The notes under the pieces: generated by a model
What the model saw: only the letters and a program-made list of their open reading frames with translations
Told to the model about the DNA's origin: nothing
The model's database searches: none
Shown: positions 1 through 12,300 of the stretch, in pieces
Layout: each line of letters begins with the position of its first letter
Numbering within the stretch: the stretch's first letter is position 1
Assembly (NCBI GenBank): GCA_012064385.1
Contig: QRDG01000408.1
Coordinates: forward strand, 62,001-126,000
Reading direction: 5' to 3'
From: Puccinellia tenuiflora
Taxonomy: Eukaryota > Streptophyta > Magnoliopsida > Poales > Poaceae
DNA: 64,000 nucleotides
Made by a program: the position numbers and the translations under genes

Positions 1-786
1 GCATCAAATTCAGTTAATAATATAAATAGCCAAGCTCAAGTCAAGTGTCCTTAATCCATCCACTTAACTTATCAACTGTTATGTAGTCCACTCAACTAAT
101 ACAAGCAAGAAGAAGGCTTGGCACCATGAGGTTATGGCAAAGAGAATAATAATGGGGGTTTGGAAGGCCAAAAAGAAAGGCTCAAACAGTGGAAGAGGTA
201 ACCACAAGACAAAAGGAAGTCCCGTAGTAGACACTGAATGAGGAGTAGTGATTGCCATGCAACGGATGCACATAGAGCTATATGAATGGAAGCTCTCCAA
301 TGGAACTAGTGGGGGTGCATCCAACTTGCTTGCTCATGAAGACCTAGAGCTCACTTGAGGAGGCTCATCGTTGGAATATACAAGCCAAGTTCTATAACGT
401 TTGGTCCCCACATAGTTATACTAATGAAGCATGAAAACTCACTACAATGATGTAGGTGCTACTAGCACAAGTTTGGAATAAAAGGATAGTAGTGTTGCCT
501 CCTCTCTCATTTTATATTCCTTTTTTTCTTTTTCTCTTTTTTGCATTTTGCTTTTTGAGGCCTTTGTGGCTCTTTTATATTTTTCTCTCAATGGTCTCTT
601 TTGAACTCTTTTGATTGGCCACTTTGGACTCTTTTCAATATGCTCATAGGTAGAGGCAACACTCTATTTTACAAGATGATCATCACACTTTTTTGGTGTA
701 CTCAAAACTCAAAGACTAATACATGGTGTATGGTGGATATGCATGATCGAGCGTACTGTGGAAAATGTAAAACATGTGGAAAACCA
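1..786. other. Probable internal fragment of a Gypsy-type LTR retroelement
   Basis: No open frame here looks real. The T-rich stretch around 500-600 and the following text with tandem 'ctctttt' words resemble the non-coding 3' internal region of Triticeae non-autonomous Gypsy elements, judged from general familiarity only. No LTR, primer-binding site or gene was found in it. The right edge is set by a change of base composition near 787. Confidence 0.3.
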
Positions 787-2085
787 CGCATCACACTAAG
801 GGGGTGTTTGTTTGGGCTTTGGCTTTGGCTTTGGCTTTTGGCCAAAGGTCAAAAGCCAAAAAGCACCTAAGGCACACTTCTTTTGGGCTCCTGCTTATGC
901 AGAAGCTTGCTTCTGGGTTTCGGTTTGGGGAAACTGCGGTGGAGATAAACTCTAGAAACTGGGAGAGGAGACTTCTTTCGGGCTTTTAGAAATTTGGGCT
1001 CCTGTGTGGAGGAGATCGAGCTCGGGCAAGATGAGGCCAAAGGGGAGAGGTCAACGGGAATGTGGAGGAGATCGACTTGGGCGGAGGATGCCCCGTTCGG
1101 AGAGGCGGAGGAGATCGACTTGGGCGGAGGTGGAGCAGATCGAATCGGGAGGATGAGCCCCATCCGGTGGATGGAGGCGGAGCGGCCGGAGCGGAGGCGG
1201 AGCGGCCGGGGCGGAGGCGGGGCCGGCGACGGCGACGGTGGAGCGGTGGCGGCGACGGAACCCTAGGTCGTGGTGGGCGATCTTCAGGGCGGGGAGAGCT
1301 TCGGGGCGGAGAGGATTCGAGGCGGAGCAGCGGGACCCGGCGACGGCGGTGCTAGATCTGGCGGCGGCCGGGGTCGGAGAGGCGCGGTGGCGGGGATGGC
1401 AAGCGGCGGCTGCGGGAGTGAGGGATGACAACCTCAGGGTTCGTTCGTTTTCTGGTCCCTCTCCTCGTAACGTTTCGCTGCCGAGACGAGAAGCTCGGGA
1501 ATCTGCTCGTTCCTGGTTTCTGCGAATACACAGCGGCAACGCTTCTCGGTGGAAATAAGCGGGCCAGAATCTAGAGACTTCTTTTGGGCTTCAGCGGTTG
1601 TGCTACTCAAATGGTCAAGCAATACTATATGGTAATGAAGTAAAAATGACATAAAGTCATGTAATGTAAATGATGGATGTTGCATGGCAATGTATCTCTG
1701 AACAGCTATGGAAATGCTGTGATAGGTAGATATGGTGGCTGTTTTGAGGAAGATAGTTGGCTTATGTGTAGGAGAACAAGATGAAGATCTCCCACGGGGT
1801 TGGATGTACTTGCGAAGTATGCACCAATCTCGATGTGAAAAAGGGCAATGCAAAGTACCGAAGAGGCTAGCAAAATATGGAGGTGGAAGTGCCAAAAACC
1901 AAAAACTCACATAGCATGTCGTATATTGCAAACAACTAACAGTATCAAAGTTTTACAAATGGTTAGAGACACCCCGAGAGGGATCGTGGCGGCGACACAA
2001 GTGCCCCGTTGGCTTCCCCGACCGTTGCAGTAACTATACCATTAGAAACTTCTTTTCAACTAAGAGGAAATCACGACACTAAAGC
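787..2085. other. GC-rich unassigned stretch with a MITE-like start
   Basis: At 797 the sequence begins with G5 followed by TGTTTGTTTGGG and several 'ctttgg' words. This resembles the terminal motif of Harbinger or Mutator-type small elements, but no matching opposite end was found. Positions 1000-1430 are very GC-rich with repeated 'gaggagatcgac' and 'ggcggagcgg' words. Several overlapping open frames on both strands come from this composition and none shows a domain or a convincing start. From 1600 to 2085 nothing recognisable is seen. Confidence 0.25.
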
Positions 2086-3453
2086 ACTATTGACTTAAGT
2101 TGTTTTTAGTTCAGAAAAGTATGGCTCCACGCTCTACTAACACATCTTCACTAATCAGCTCTTAACAACATTAACCAACATATTTTAACCATTAGTTATT
2201 TTAATACCTCAAAACAATTGAAGAGGAGCAAGTTATTTACACAATGGTCTACAAGACTATGCAGCTTTTCTCTATTTCATACCACTATCACAAGCATAGC
2301 ATTTTCCAATCTAACACATCAACCAAGCAACTAAAACAACTCTCTAACAAATAAGAGTGAAACACAAGAGATCTTAACACAAAGAACTAGCAGCTCTAAA
2401 CAAGATAACATGCTAAAAGCGAGAGCTTACTAGAAAACAAACAATAGCTAAGAATACTCAACAAATATAAGCGAAGCACAAGAGTATTCATATAAAAAAG
2501 CGGAGCGTGTCTCTCTCCCACACAAGAATGCTAGGATCCAACTTATTAAGCAAACTAAAATACACACTCAAAATAAAAACAGACGCTCCAAGCAAAATGC
2601 ATAAGATGTAATGGAATAAAAATATAGTATCACTAGAGATGACCTGATAGTTTTGTCGATGAAGAAGGGGATGCCTTGGGCATCCCCAAGCTTAAATGCT
2701 TGAGTATTCTTGAATTTGCTGGGGATGACCCACCGGGGCATCTCCAAGCTTAGGCTTTTCACTCTTCTTGATCTCATCATATCGTCCCTTTTGCTTACTT
2801 GAAAACTTCCACCACATCAAACTCAAAGTAATTCTCATTAGAGGGTTAGTGCATAAACCAAAAATTCACAAGTTCTACTGTGACACAAGCACACCTTAAT
2901 GCATTATAACATTAGCTACAGCCACTGATGCTCAAAGAATCAAAAAGATCCAAATAAGCATCGCAAAAGAAGCAATGCACAATAAAAGGCAGAATCTGTC
3001 AAAATCTGAACAGTCTGTAAAGACGAATTTTCTCGAGGCACTAGAGTTGCTCAAATCGAAAATCACTGAACTAGAAAAAGTTTCATACATATATGAAGAT
3101 TCTGCACACAAAATCTCAAAGCATTTCGTCGCTTCTGTAATAAATGAAGAATTTAACGGTGACAAACAGAAATCTGTTTCCTGTGTAGAAATCCAAATAT
3201 AGCAAAAACTTTCTACTAGAGACCTTACTTGGCACAACATTGCAAGAAAATAAAGATACAAATAAGTTGCTACAGAAGTAAACAAACTTCTTGACTCAAA
3301 TAAAAGAAAAGATACTGAAAATAAAATGATGGGTTGTCTCCCATAAGCGCTTTTTTTTAAAGCCTTTTAGCTAGGCATGGTAATTTTGATGACGCTCACA
3401 TAAAAATGAGAGTTGGAGCACAATAAGGGAGCATCAAGAAGCAACTATAAAAC

Positions 3454-5108
3454 TCATTTAAGTCTAACCCGCTTCCTATGCATTGGAATCTTGTAAGTAA
3501 ATAAATCCATGAAGCATAAATTGACTAGCATAGGAAGACAAAATAGGTGCAACTTCAAAAATTTCAACAAAAGGAGAGGAGATTCAATGTTATTGTGATA
3601 TATGAAGCCATGTCTCCCTTTTTCATAAAAACTTTCAGTAGCATCATTGATAAAATCCACAATATAACCATCACATGTAAAATTCTTATCATGATCCATA
3701 TGCATAAAAGTGTCATCATTTTCCACATAAACAAAATTCTTCTCATGAATAACAACTAGAGCAGGATCATCATAAAGAACTTGAACATGATAAACAGGTT
3801 GTATATTAAAGGGATGGTTTTGGGTGATCCCTCCATAATTATGACAAGTTTCATGAGGATGATTGTAATTATAACCCATGTCATAATATTCTTTATAATA
3901 ATTATCAAAAACTGGGGGCATAGTATCATCATAAGGAATAGAATATTTATCTTCCAAAGTGTGTTCATCTGTAAACATATCATCATTTTTACTAGAAGGA
4001 GATGTATCAAACATGTAATCATTAGTAGCAAAAGGATTTTCAAACACCTCATCCCCAAGCTTAGAGCTTATCATATCATCATTGGAAAGAATATGGATAG
4101 TACTAATAGTGTTGCAATCATTAGCATCATCATTTCAGAATTAGTACCCAAGAGGTTTTCAATATCAAAAGTACTATGCTTTTCCCAATCATGATCACTA
4201 ATATAAGTAACAGGCATAGGAACATCATCTAATTCAAAATCATCGAATTCATACTCATCAGCAACAACTATAATAGGAGCAACATGTTTAGGGAAAGGTA
4301 CCGTTTCCTCTCTCCTTTTACTCTTCATCATCTTCTTCTTCTTTCCCTTCTTAGGAGGGAGAGCCTTGAAAGGAAGCTTCTCCAGATAACCTTTGTCATT
4401 CTCCCAACCTTCAGTATTGTCTTGAATTTTCTCAAGAAGATCCCATCTAGTTTCAACCTTCTTACTTGTGAAAGAACCCCCTGAACAGGCATCTTGATAA
4501 TTCTTGCAATCACCTGAAAGCCTTGCATAAAAATTAGTAACAATTATTTTCTTAGGAAGCTCATGGTTAGGACATTTAAGTATTAATGTTTTCAGCCTTC
4601 CCCAAGCTTGAGCAATGCTTTCTCCATCATGAGGCCAAAAATAAAAAATGTAATTCCTATCCAAATGCATTTCATAAGGAGGATAAAATTTAGAGTAAAA
4701 GAGATTTGCAAGCTCCTTCCACTCCAAATGATGAGGATCATCAAGTAGATCATACCACTCCCTTGCTTTGTCCTTAAGTGACAATGGAAATAATTTCTTC
4801 ATGACATTTTCTCTTGATAAACCTGCAATCTTAAACAACTCACAAAGTTCTGTAAGTTTCAACAAGTGATCACTTGGACGGATTGTTCCATCCCCTGCAT
4901 AACATTCATCCATAACCTTTTCAACAATTTTCATAGGAATTTTAAAAGGAATACTTTCAGTAGGTGGATTTAGAATATCACAAGCATGATTCGAATTATC
5001 ACATATGGGAGACAAAGTATTATCAGAGCAAATTTTCTCCTCTAAAGCTGGGGAACTAAAAAGATCATTTTCATAAAAACTAGCTTCCCCAAGCTTAGAC
5101 TTTTCCAT
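3454..5108 (-). pseudogene. gag-like protein of the Gypsy-type element, one frameshift
   Basis: The frame starts at the ATG at 5108 (MEKSKLGEAS). It contains a retrotransposon gag segment: the run around 'LSLKDKAREWYDLL', followed by an aromatic-rich stretch and a basic linker with KKGKKKK. No zinc knuckle, protease or polymerase motif follows. The reading frame breaks near 4128, where an A-run appears one base short. The downstream half (from about 4126 to 3454) continues in the next frame as an acidic, Tyr/Asn/His-rich region with no known domain. Gag proteins package element RNA. An open frame also runs upstream of 5108 through the leader into the LTR, but that part is not gag-like. Gag assignment is fairly sure; the family name is not. 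Confidence 0.65.
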
Positions 5109-5307
5109 AGCATTAGCAAAAATGATTTCCAAAGAACCAATACTAATTTTTTGTTGTTTTCCATTAAGCCTAACTAGTGAAATTAAAAACAAGAAACAAA
5201 AAGATATAATTGCAGAATCTAAAGGAAATAACTTCGAGCACTCACACAACAGCAACAGTACTAGAAAATAGCTTAGTAGCCAGATGATGTGAGTACCTTT
5301 TACCTTA

Positions 5308-5405
5308 CCTCCCCGGCAACGGCGCCAGAAAATAGCTTCGTTGCCGGATAGCTTTGTTGTTGGAGTGTGAGTGCCGCTTACCTTACCTCCCCGGCAACGG
5401 CGCCA
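5308..5405 (-). promoter_or_regulatory. Primer-binding site present twice in a 78-bp tandem duplication
   Basis: The same 20 bases (minus strand TGGCGCCGTTGCCGGGGAGG) occur at 5386-5405 and 5308-5327, 78 bp apart, each followed by the same flanking words. The copy 10 nt from the LTR end at 5416 is in the normal place for priming minus-strand DNA synthesis. A shorter third echo ('agaaaatagctt') is near 5263. Confidence 0.7.
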
Positions 5406-5415
5406 GAAAATAGCT

Positions 5416-6841
5416 TGATGTCTACACACGCTTCTATTCTTGTAGACAGTGTTGGGCCTCCAAGAGCAGAGGTTTGTAGAACAGCAGCAAGTTTCCCTTA
5501 AGTGAATCACCCAAGGTTTATCGAACTCAGCGAGGTAGAGGTCAAAGGTATCCCTCTCAAGCAACCCTGCAATCACAATACAAAAAGTCTCTTGTGTCCC
5601 CAACACACCCAACACACTTGTCAGATGTATAGGTGCACTAGTTCGGCGAAGAGATAGTGAAATACAAGTAATATGGATGATTATAAGTAGTAGTTGCAAT
5701 CTGAAATAAAAATGGCAGCAAGCAAACATGTAGCAGAACTTGTTGTAAACGGTGTTTCAATGCTTAGAAACAAGGCCTAGGGATCATACTTTCACCAGTG
5801 GTCACTCTCAACAATGCAATCATAATTGAATATAAATATAAGCACTTCAATATACTACTCCGAAGTATTCTCCGGTTGGATAACGAACACTAATTCATTG
5901 TGTAGGAATGCAAAAGCACGCCTCAAACATATATTCCCAAGTACTAATAAATACCCCACACTGGACCATGAGCATTCATAGGAGGTACTAACACACCACA
6001 ATTTCATAGAGACATCCAACTCAAATAATAAATCAGTGAACAAGTATCTTGTGAAATATAGCCTAAAGACCCACACGGTGCACACACTGTCACCTTTACA
6101 CACGTGGGACAAGGAGTCTCCGGAGATCACATAAATAAAGCCCACTTGAGTAACATAACAACATCTAGATTGCAAAGCTCATGATCACATATAGATCACA
6201 TCATGGGAGAGAGAGATATAGACCACATGGCTACCGGTACGGCCCTCAACCCCGAGGGAGAACTACTCCCTCCTCATCATGGGAGTCAGCAACGGCGATG
6301 AAGATGGTGGTGGAGTCGATGGAGATGGCTCCGGGGGCACTTCCCCGTCCCGGCAGGGTGCCGGAACAGAGACTTCTGTCCCCCGAAACTTGTCGGCGAT
6401 GGCGGCGGCGCTGCAGATGTTTCTTTGGAATATGATGGGTCCTTAGGGTTTTCTCGTCGGGGGGATTATATAGGCGAAAGGGCGGCGTCGGTGGAGGCCC
6501 GAGGGGGCCACACCACCTGGTGGCGCGGCAGACAGGTGGGCCACGCCACCCTAGGGTGTGGTCGCCCTCTGGTGCGTCTTCGGCTCCCCTTTGGACTCCG
6601 TGTGCGTGACGAAATTATAAGATCCTGGGTTTTTGTCCCGGCCGATTCCGAGAATATTTCCTTAAGTACTTTTCTGAAACGGAAAAACAGCAGAAAACAG
6701 GAACTGGCACTGGGGCATCTTGTTAATATGTTAGTTCCAAAAATGCATAAAAATGCTATAAGATGTAAACAAAACATGTAGCAAAAGGTATGAAAACAAG
6801 CATGGATCATAAGAAATTATAGATACGTCGGAGACGTATCA
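5416..6841 (-). repeat. LTR of the minus-strand Gypsy-type element
   Basis: On the minus strand it begins TGATACGTCTCCGACG at 6841 and ends GTAGACATCA at 5416, so it has TG...CA ends and is about 1426 bp. It is followed immediately by a short spacer and the primer-binding site, which makes this the 5' LTR of the element. A related LTR in plus orientation begins at 62242 and shares the opening motif and the 'CAAGATGCC...CAGTTCCTGTTTTCTGCTG' region. Confidence 0.8.
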
Positions 6842-7278
6842 GAGCCCTCCAATCGAACCGCCCATATACCTGCTGCAACGCGGCGGTCGCCGGCCTCCCC
6901 TCCGATCCATTACGTCGGCAGAAAAGAAATGCCACCCACGCCCCCCACGGCAGTTCGCTCTCCCCGATCCAGATCCGCCTCTCATCCTCTCCCAGATCGA
7001 GATCGACGCCGCCACCTCTCTCACCTCGCCCAGCAGGTCCCTCTGCCGCCGCTGCCAGTGCCCCCTCCCTCTAGCCTCAGCCATCCTCCCTTCCGCCACT
7101 CCCTCATGTCCCGGTCGCTCCCCTTCGTCCTCTCGCAGCAGATCAAGCACGCCGCCCAACTTCACCCGCCGGGACACGGGAAGAGGAATCGCGCGATACT
7201 AACCTACCCCTAACCGGCTAACCCCACAGCGCACGCTCTCTCTCTCACTATTCGTTTATTGGCAGGAGTGGATCGAGC
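6842..7278. other. GC-rich region, promoter or 5'-UTR-like
   Basis: This stretch just outside the LTR is C-rich on the plus strand with many 'ccgccg' and 'cctccc' words, as in grass promoters and leaders. CT repeats lie at 7230-7240. No clear TATA box or protein was identified. Confidence 0.25.
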
Positions 7279-7910
7279 ATGAGGCGTGCGCCGCCGCCAG
7301 AAACCGTCGGCCGGAATCGCGCCTCCGCCGCCCCGAATCACCCCGTCGCCGCCCAGATTCTCCTCGCCTCTGCTTGGATTCGCTCCTCTCCGCCGCCTGG
7401 AGTCGCCTCCGCCGCCGCCGGCACCAAGGTAACCGCTTCCTCTGCTGCCTGCTAGTCTCTACTCTCGGAGGATGTTTCTTCTTCCTCTTGCCGGCTCCTC
7501 TACGTCCACCTCCGGCTGCTGGTGCTCCCTCTTCCGAGATGCCGATGCTGTTCCACACCAATCCCACATCTCCATCTCCATGGTAGGTAATGGTTCTTCT
7601 TCTCTTCCCAATCGACTTATTTATCTATGGATTTCTCCTTCGTTATCCTCCTACTCCAGACTGAATCTATCTTAATAATTTGTGGTGGAGCTTGCCTTCA
7701 GCGAATGAAAAGGAGTTTGGAACTGAGGCTGCAAGTTTGCAACCATCCCCGGCCGCTCCTCGTCATGGACTCCATGGAGGCAGCAGGGGAGCTCCGCGAG
7801 CTGCCAATAACCGAAACAGCACGGCCCTCCTCGCAGCATCTGGTGACAAGGCTGCTAGTGCTTGCTTGCTCTGCTGCTACCTGCTAGCCTGCTAGTGCTT
7901 GCTCTGCTGC
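7279..7910 (+). other. Possible 5' exons of an unidentified gene
   Basis: An ATG at 7279 opens a 50-codon Ala/Pro-rich frame that ends exactly at a good donor (CACCAAG/GTAACC, about 7428). A second exon-like block ends with CCATG/GTAGGT near 7566. A third block follows an acceptor near 7701 (CTTCAG/CGAATG) and is open to a donor-like CATCTG/GTGACA near 7848. If the third block is read in the frame with 'NEKEFGTEAASLQ', it ends in phase to join the exon-like segment at 9356. The peptides are low-complexity and match no domain known to me. These could equally be leader exons of a non-coding transcript. Confidence 0.22.
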
Positions 7911-8409
7911 TGTTGCTACCTGCTAGTGCTTGCTCTGCTCTGTAGGATTGTAGGTTATGTACTTATGTTTATATAAAATTCTAATACTAGCATATAATCT
8001 ATTTTGCATGTACCAAGAGGAGTGTGGGAATTGATGGATCATTCGGTCATTGAGAACTTGAAATGTTGAAAAGGCAACAAATGGGGCAGTATTTTGATCC
8101 CATCTCCCTCATTAAATTATTCTGTGTTTATTACATAGCATTTTATTATTTATATATATATACTCGCCGTATCGCCGTATTGCTGTTTTCTGAAATTGCC
8201 GTATCCCGTATCACCGTATCCGTATCGCCGTATCCTTCTCGCCGTATCGGTGCTTCGCAGGTTACAGATCAACTGATCAAGTATGGATGAACTGCAAGAC
8301 TACAGTACAATGAATCACACATTACATAATGATCAGTCCAGGACGAAGAGCTTCCGAGAACAGAAAATTAGGATGCTGACAGAAACAACCATTTTGTTTC
8401 GATTAAAAC

Positions 8410-9197
8410 CAAGGGAAAAAATAGCGGGCTATCATTTTTAGCGTGACCCTTCTCAAAAGGTTATAGAAGTTATAGCGTGATATATCGTGCTATAATTGAA
8501 ATAGCGTTTCGCAAAACAATGGATTATATAGCCTAAATATTAAGGATTTTAGCACTAAATATTTTTCCAAAACCAATACATGCATAACTAGTTAACCAGA
8601 TACAAAAGTTAAGGGCCAAATCCATGACATAGACACAAATATGAGGCATAAATCCATAAACAAAGTATCAAACTCTAAAAGACAACCCGTTTTAAACTTT
8701 TAATTAGAACACCAGTGTCATCTTCAGATTCACTAGAAAATCCATCATCACCACGTAAAACAGGAAACATTCTCTTCCTAAGACGAGAAACTCTCTTTCC
8801 TTGTGATGTTGAGCAAGCGCTCCCACCGCCGATGCAACTCGAGGCGGAGGAAGAGCTCGATCCGCCGGTGGAGGAAGTGCTCGCGTTGTCGCTGCAAGCC
8901 TGCAACTCGACGAGGCGCCACCGTCGCTCTCGTGAACAGCCGACGAGGATTGTGTTAGATATTGGGGAGTGACCTAGTGAGGAGGAGGTGCGTGTTGGAC
9001 TTTTTTTGGGGCCAATGGAATCTCGTTTATTTCTAAAAAAAATAGCGTGCTATAACGCTAACGTTTTTAGCGTGGTTTAGCGGGTATAAAACGTGATTAG
9101 CGTCGTAGCGGCTATTTTTTATTAAATATAGCGTAGCCTCTTCAAATAAGCTATAGCGCGCTATTATACGGGATATAGCGGGCTATTTTTTTCCATG
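8410..9197. mobile_element. Small non-autonomous hAT-type element
   Basis: The 788-bp segment is flanked by a perfect 8-bp direct repeat ATTAAAAC (8402-8409 and 9198-9205). Its ends are imperfect inverted repeats: CAAGGGAAAAAATAGC on the left against CATGGAAAAAAATAGC on the right, read inwards. Both ends carry many 'tagcg', 'gctata' and 'agcgtg' words as subterminal repeats. An 8-bp duplication and CA(A/T)GG ends are typical of hAT elements. A Ser/Gly-rich minus-strand frame (8905-8675, 76 codons) is internal and is not recognisable as transposase. Confidence 0.7.
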
Positions 9198-9355
9198 ATT
9201 AAAACTGCAGTACGTCAGGAACACTATTAGTTCCTCTTTTAGCCTAGATGAAATACCTTGCCTTTTTGTTCACATTTACAAGGGTCTTAAGATACACCAC
9301 ATTCAGTTACTTGTCTCCGATGGATGTTAATTATCAATGCTATTTTTATTTTCAG

Positions 9356-12300
9356 GCCATGTTATTATCTCGCGGTGGTTAAGACCATACACACGGTTTG
9401 GGGAGTACCATGCGTCAAGCGATCCCGGCTACCAGCTCTATTTTCAGGAGATTGAAGTAATTTGCAGGGATTAAAATTGACAAAGTAAAACTTCAATTAT
9501 ATATGCAGTTAGCAAAAAATCTAGCTGTATGGATCAAGGTCACCTCTTAAAATAGCTTCGGGCTGCAGCAAATCTGAATTTTATGACTGTAAGAACATCT
9601 TTCATGCATGATTATTATTATCAAATATATTTTACCTGAGGATTGAGAACATGAATTTAGTTAGAGCTTGCAGGTAAGCTTGCATTCCATCACATGAAGA
9701 TAAATATGTATTGTTGATACTGTCCAATATTAGTGCAACATGCAACACCTTCTCCAATTGTTTCGGCCTCATGCCACCAATGCATTGATTCTGTATACTT
9801 ATAGATTATTTGTTTCATTTTTGTTATCCGCATTTAATTGTGTTTGCAGGTGGCTTTGTAGCATAATACATGCCTTTATGCTGTGATAGCGCCAAAACAT
9901 AAGAAGATACCCCTTATAGTTGTCATTTAAAGTTTACACCTCCCACAAATTTATAGTATGAAAATCTGCTTCGACTGACTAGGTGAACATAAAGAAACTA
10001 AAGTCAGCGACATAGAAGGTTAAAAATTTGGAAAAACATAGTTGCATTCACTTTACTGTCTTCTACCATTTAAATTATATGTAGCTTTTCGTTGTCACAT
10101 TAACATGTGACTTTCGATGTGATGCAGGTTGATTTCCATTCAAATTACATGAGCCCAAATGTCAGACATTTGGCTAGAAGAAAATGGTGTAAGCTCGATC
10201 TTTCTTTTGTTCTTTTGGACCATGAGACACTGTTGTGTAGTTCCATGGCTTTTTGCTAGCTTAGTGATATCTTAATTACCTAGACTTCTACTCTAGATTT
10301 TTCTCTTTTCCAAATATTTTTGTATGAGTTGATGTATGACTTCATTTAGGCTAGCGCTAGCTGCACATGTTTCTGCTGTGTTATTTTGGCTGGCAGTGTA
10401 ATGGGCATAGTTCAACACTTATAAAATATGTTGAAGTACAAATATAATTTCTTCTATTCCTATCAATCTATTGTCATAATAGACGGGCGCAGCAACGCGC
10501 GCCTACATGATCTAGTAGAGAACTGTAATGACCATCACATGCCTTTGGTGCCTTTGGTAATATATTTTAGCTATGATGATTGTGTCATTATAATTTCCTT
10601 TCACGCTGCTCTGCATTTTTTGGGAGGTCCTAGTCACTAGTGGAAAACGGGGCAGTAGTCCCGGTTCCAGACGGCCTCTAGTCCCGGCTGGGCAACCCGG
10701 ACTACCAAATCGGGACTAGAGCCCCCCCCCCCCCCCCCCTATAGTCCCGGTTGGCTACGAACCGGGATTAGAGTGCCTCCCACGTGGCCACGGGCGAGCC
10801 CGCGGGCTGGATGTCTTTAGTCCCGGTCCGTGTTACGGACCGGGAACACGGACCGGGACTACCGTTAGGCCTTTTTTTTCTTTTATAATTTTTTCCAGAA
10901 TTGCACGGACCGGGTGTTGTGTACTGTGTTTAGTGCCGGGGTTTTGGATAGTTTCGGAAACACGTCGATATAAATTATATTGTACTATGATCACACGTTG
11001 ATGCATATATATAACACACTTACAAATTAATTGTAACACATGAATTTGTCGTCACGTTTCCGTACACAAATAAGTACTCAAATGCATTAATTATACATGC
11101 ATGAAATCATAGTACATTTATATATGTAGATAATAGTGCTCTGAATTTTCAGGTATGACATCATCAAGAAGAAATCCCGCCAGCTCCTCCCCAATTGCTC
11201 TTATACGGTCATCTGGTAGGAGGCCGGCCCGCTTCCTTACAATCTTTAAAAGAAGGAGAAAATTAAACAATTATGAATGAAACTCCACACAATTGATATG
11301 CATATTATTTTGTCAAAAAAAACTTGTGAACAATGTATAATTACGTACCTCTGCGTTTCTTCGATTTTCAAATTTTTCATAAGTCATCCTATGAATGTAC
11401 TCGCAAACGTAGTACCCACATAAGAGGGTCCCTTTTGGCTGTTCCAGACACCACTGTTCGAGAATAGAATTCAACACATTAAGTTTGGTAATGGTATTGC
11501 AAACTACATTAATTCATGGATATAGGTATAGTACTACTTACTTGGTTCAGAGTCCATACCAGCTTCTCGTGCCATTTACCGGGTACTTCCTTGACGAATG
11601 TCTGCCATGCTCTACTCAACAAAGAAAGAACAAAACATCTGTTATTAATTAATTACTTGATATCACGAAATGAATGAAAGAGAGGTCGGTATAGTAATGT
11701 GATAAGAATTTAAATTACTCTTTCATGATATCAAACAAGCTCTTGTACTCTTTAGGGTCTCTCCTTAATGAGTCGTAGACTTCAATTATTCCCTGGTGAT
11801 ATCTAATGACCACGAGAATAAAGTGGTAGCTGCAAATTTACATACAGAGGCATGCGCATATAACTCATCAATTAGACTAAAGATACCGGGTGAGCAAAAA
11901 TAGAATGTGTACAAGCAATTAGTAACACTTACCTGAAGTTGTAAGGAAGAAATATTTCTTTTTTGTCTTGGTGTCGCTTAAAAGCCTCTATCATTACTCC
12001 CTTTACAACTTGTGGTTTCTCCCTTATGCTCACTTCATGAATAACATTAGGGTCCATGAAACCAATCTCCACCGATTTTATTATTTCCCTTTTGTAGTCG
12101 ATCATCTTCTTTCTGCACAAATAGCGTACCAAAATTAGAATGTGCTGTGAGCTATATATATATATAAAGACTTAATTAAATTACAAAAATAAATAACTTA
12201 CAGACAAAAGATACTGATGATTGCTTTATCGAGGGGTAAACCATTGTATAATTGGAAAAGTTCGGAGAAATCAATTTGCACACCGTAGTCATCGTAGAAG

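Larger units (their letters stand above)
2086..6841 (-). mobile_element. Non-autonomous Gypsy-type LTR retroelement, partial
   Basis: Read on the minus strand, the element starts with a 1.4-kb LTR (6841 to 5416), then a primer-binding site of the TGGCGCCGTTGCCGGGG type, a gag-like frame, and a long non-coding tail down to about 2086. No protease, reverse transcriptase or integrase is visible, so it would depend on a partner. The tail contains the repeated 'gcatccccaagctta' words near 2680 and 2740 that are common in this group. The second LTR is not in the window and the left boundary is a guess, so the element is truncated or broken by older insertions. No target duplication can be tested. 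Confidence 0.7.

Noticed and set aside
1051..1539. 162-codon minus-strand frame in GC-rich DNA
   Set aside because: Overlaps open frames on both strands, Arg/Pro/Ala-rich by composition, no start context or homologous motif.
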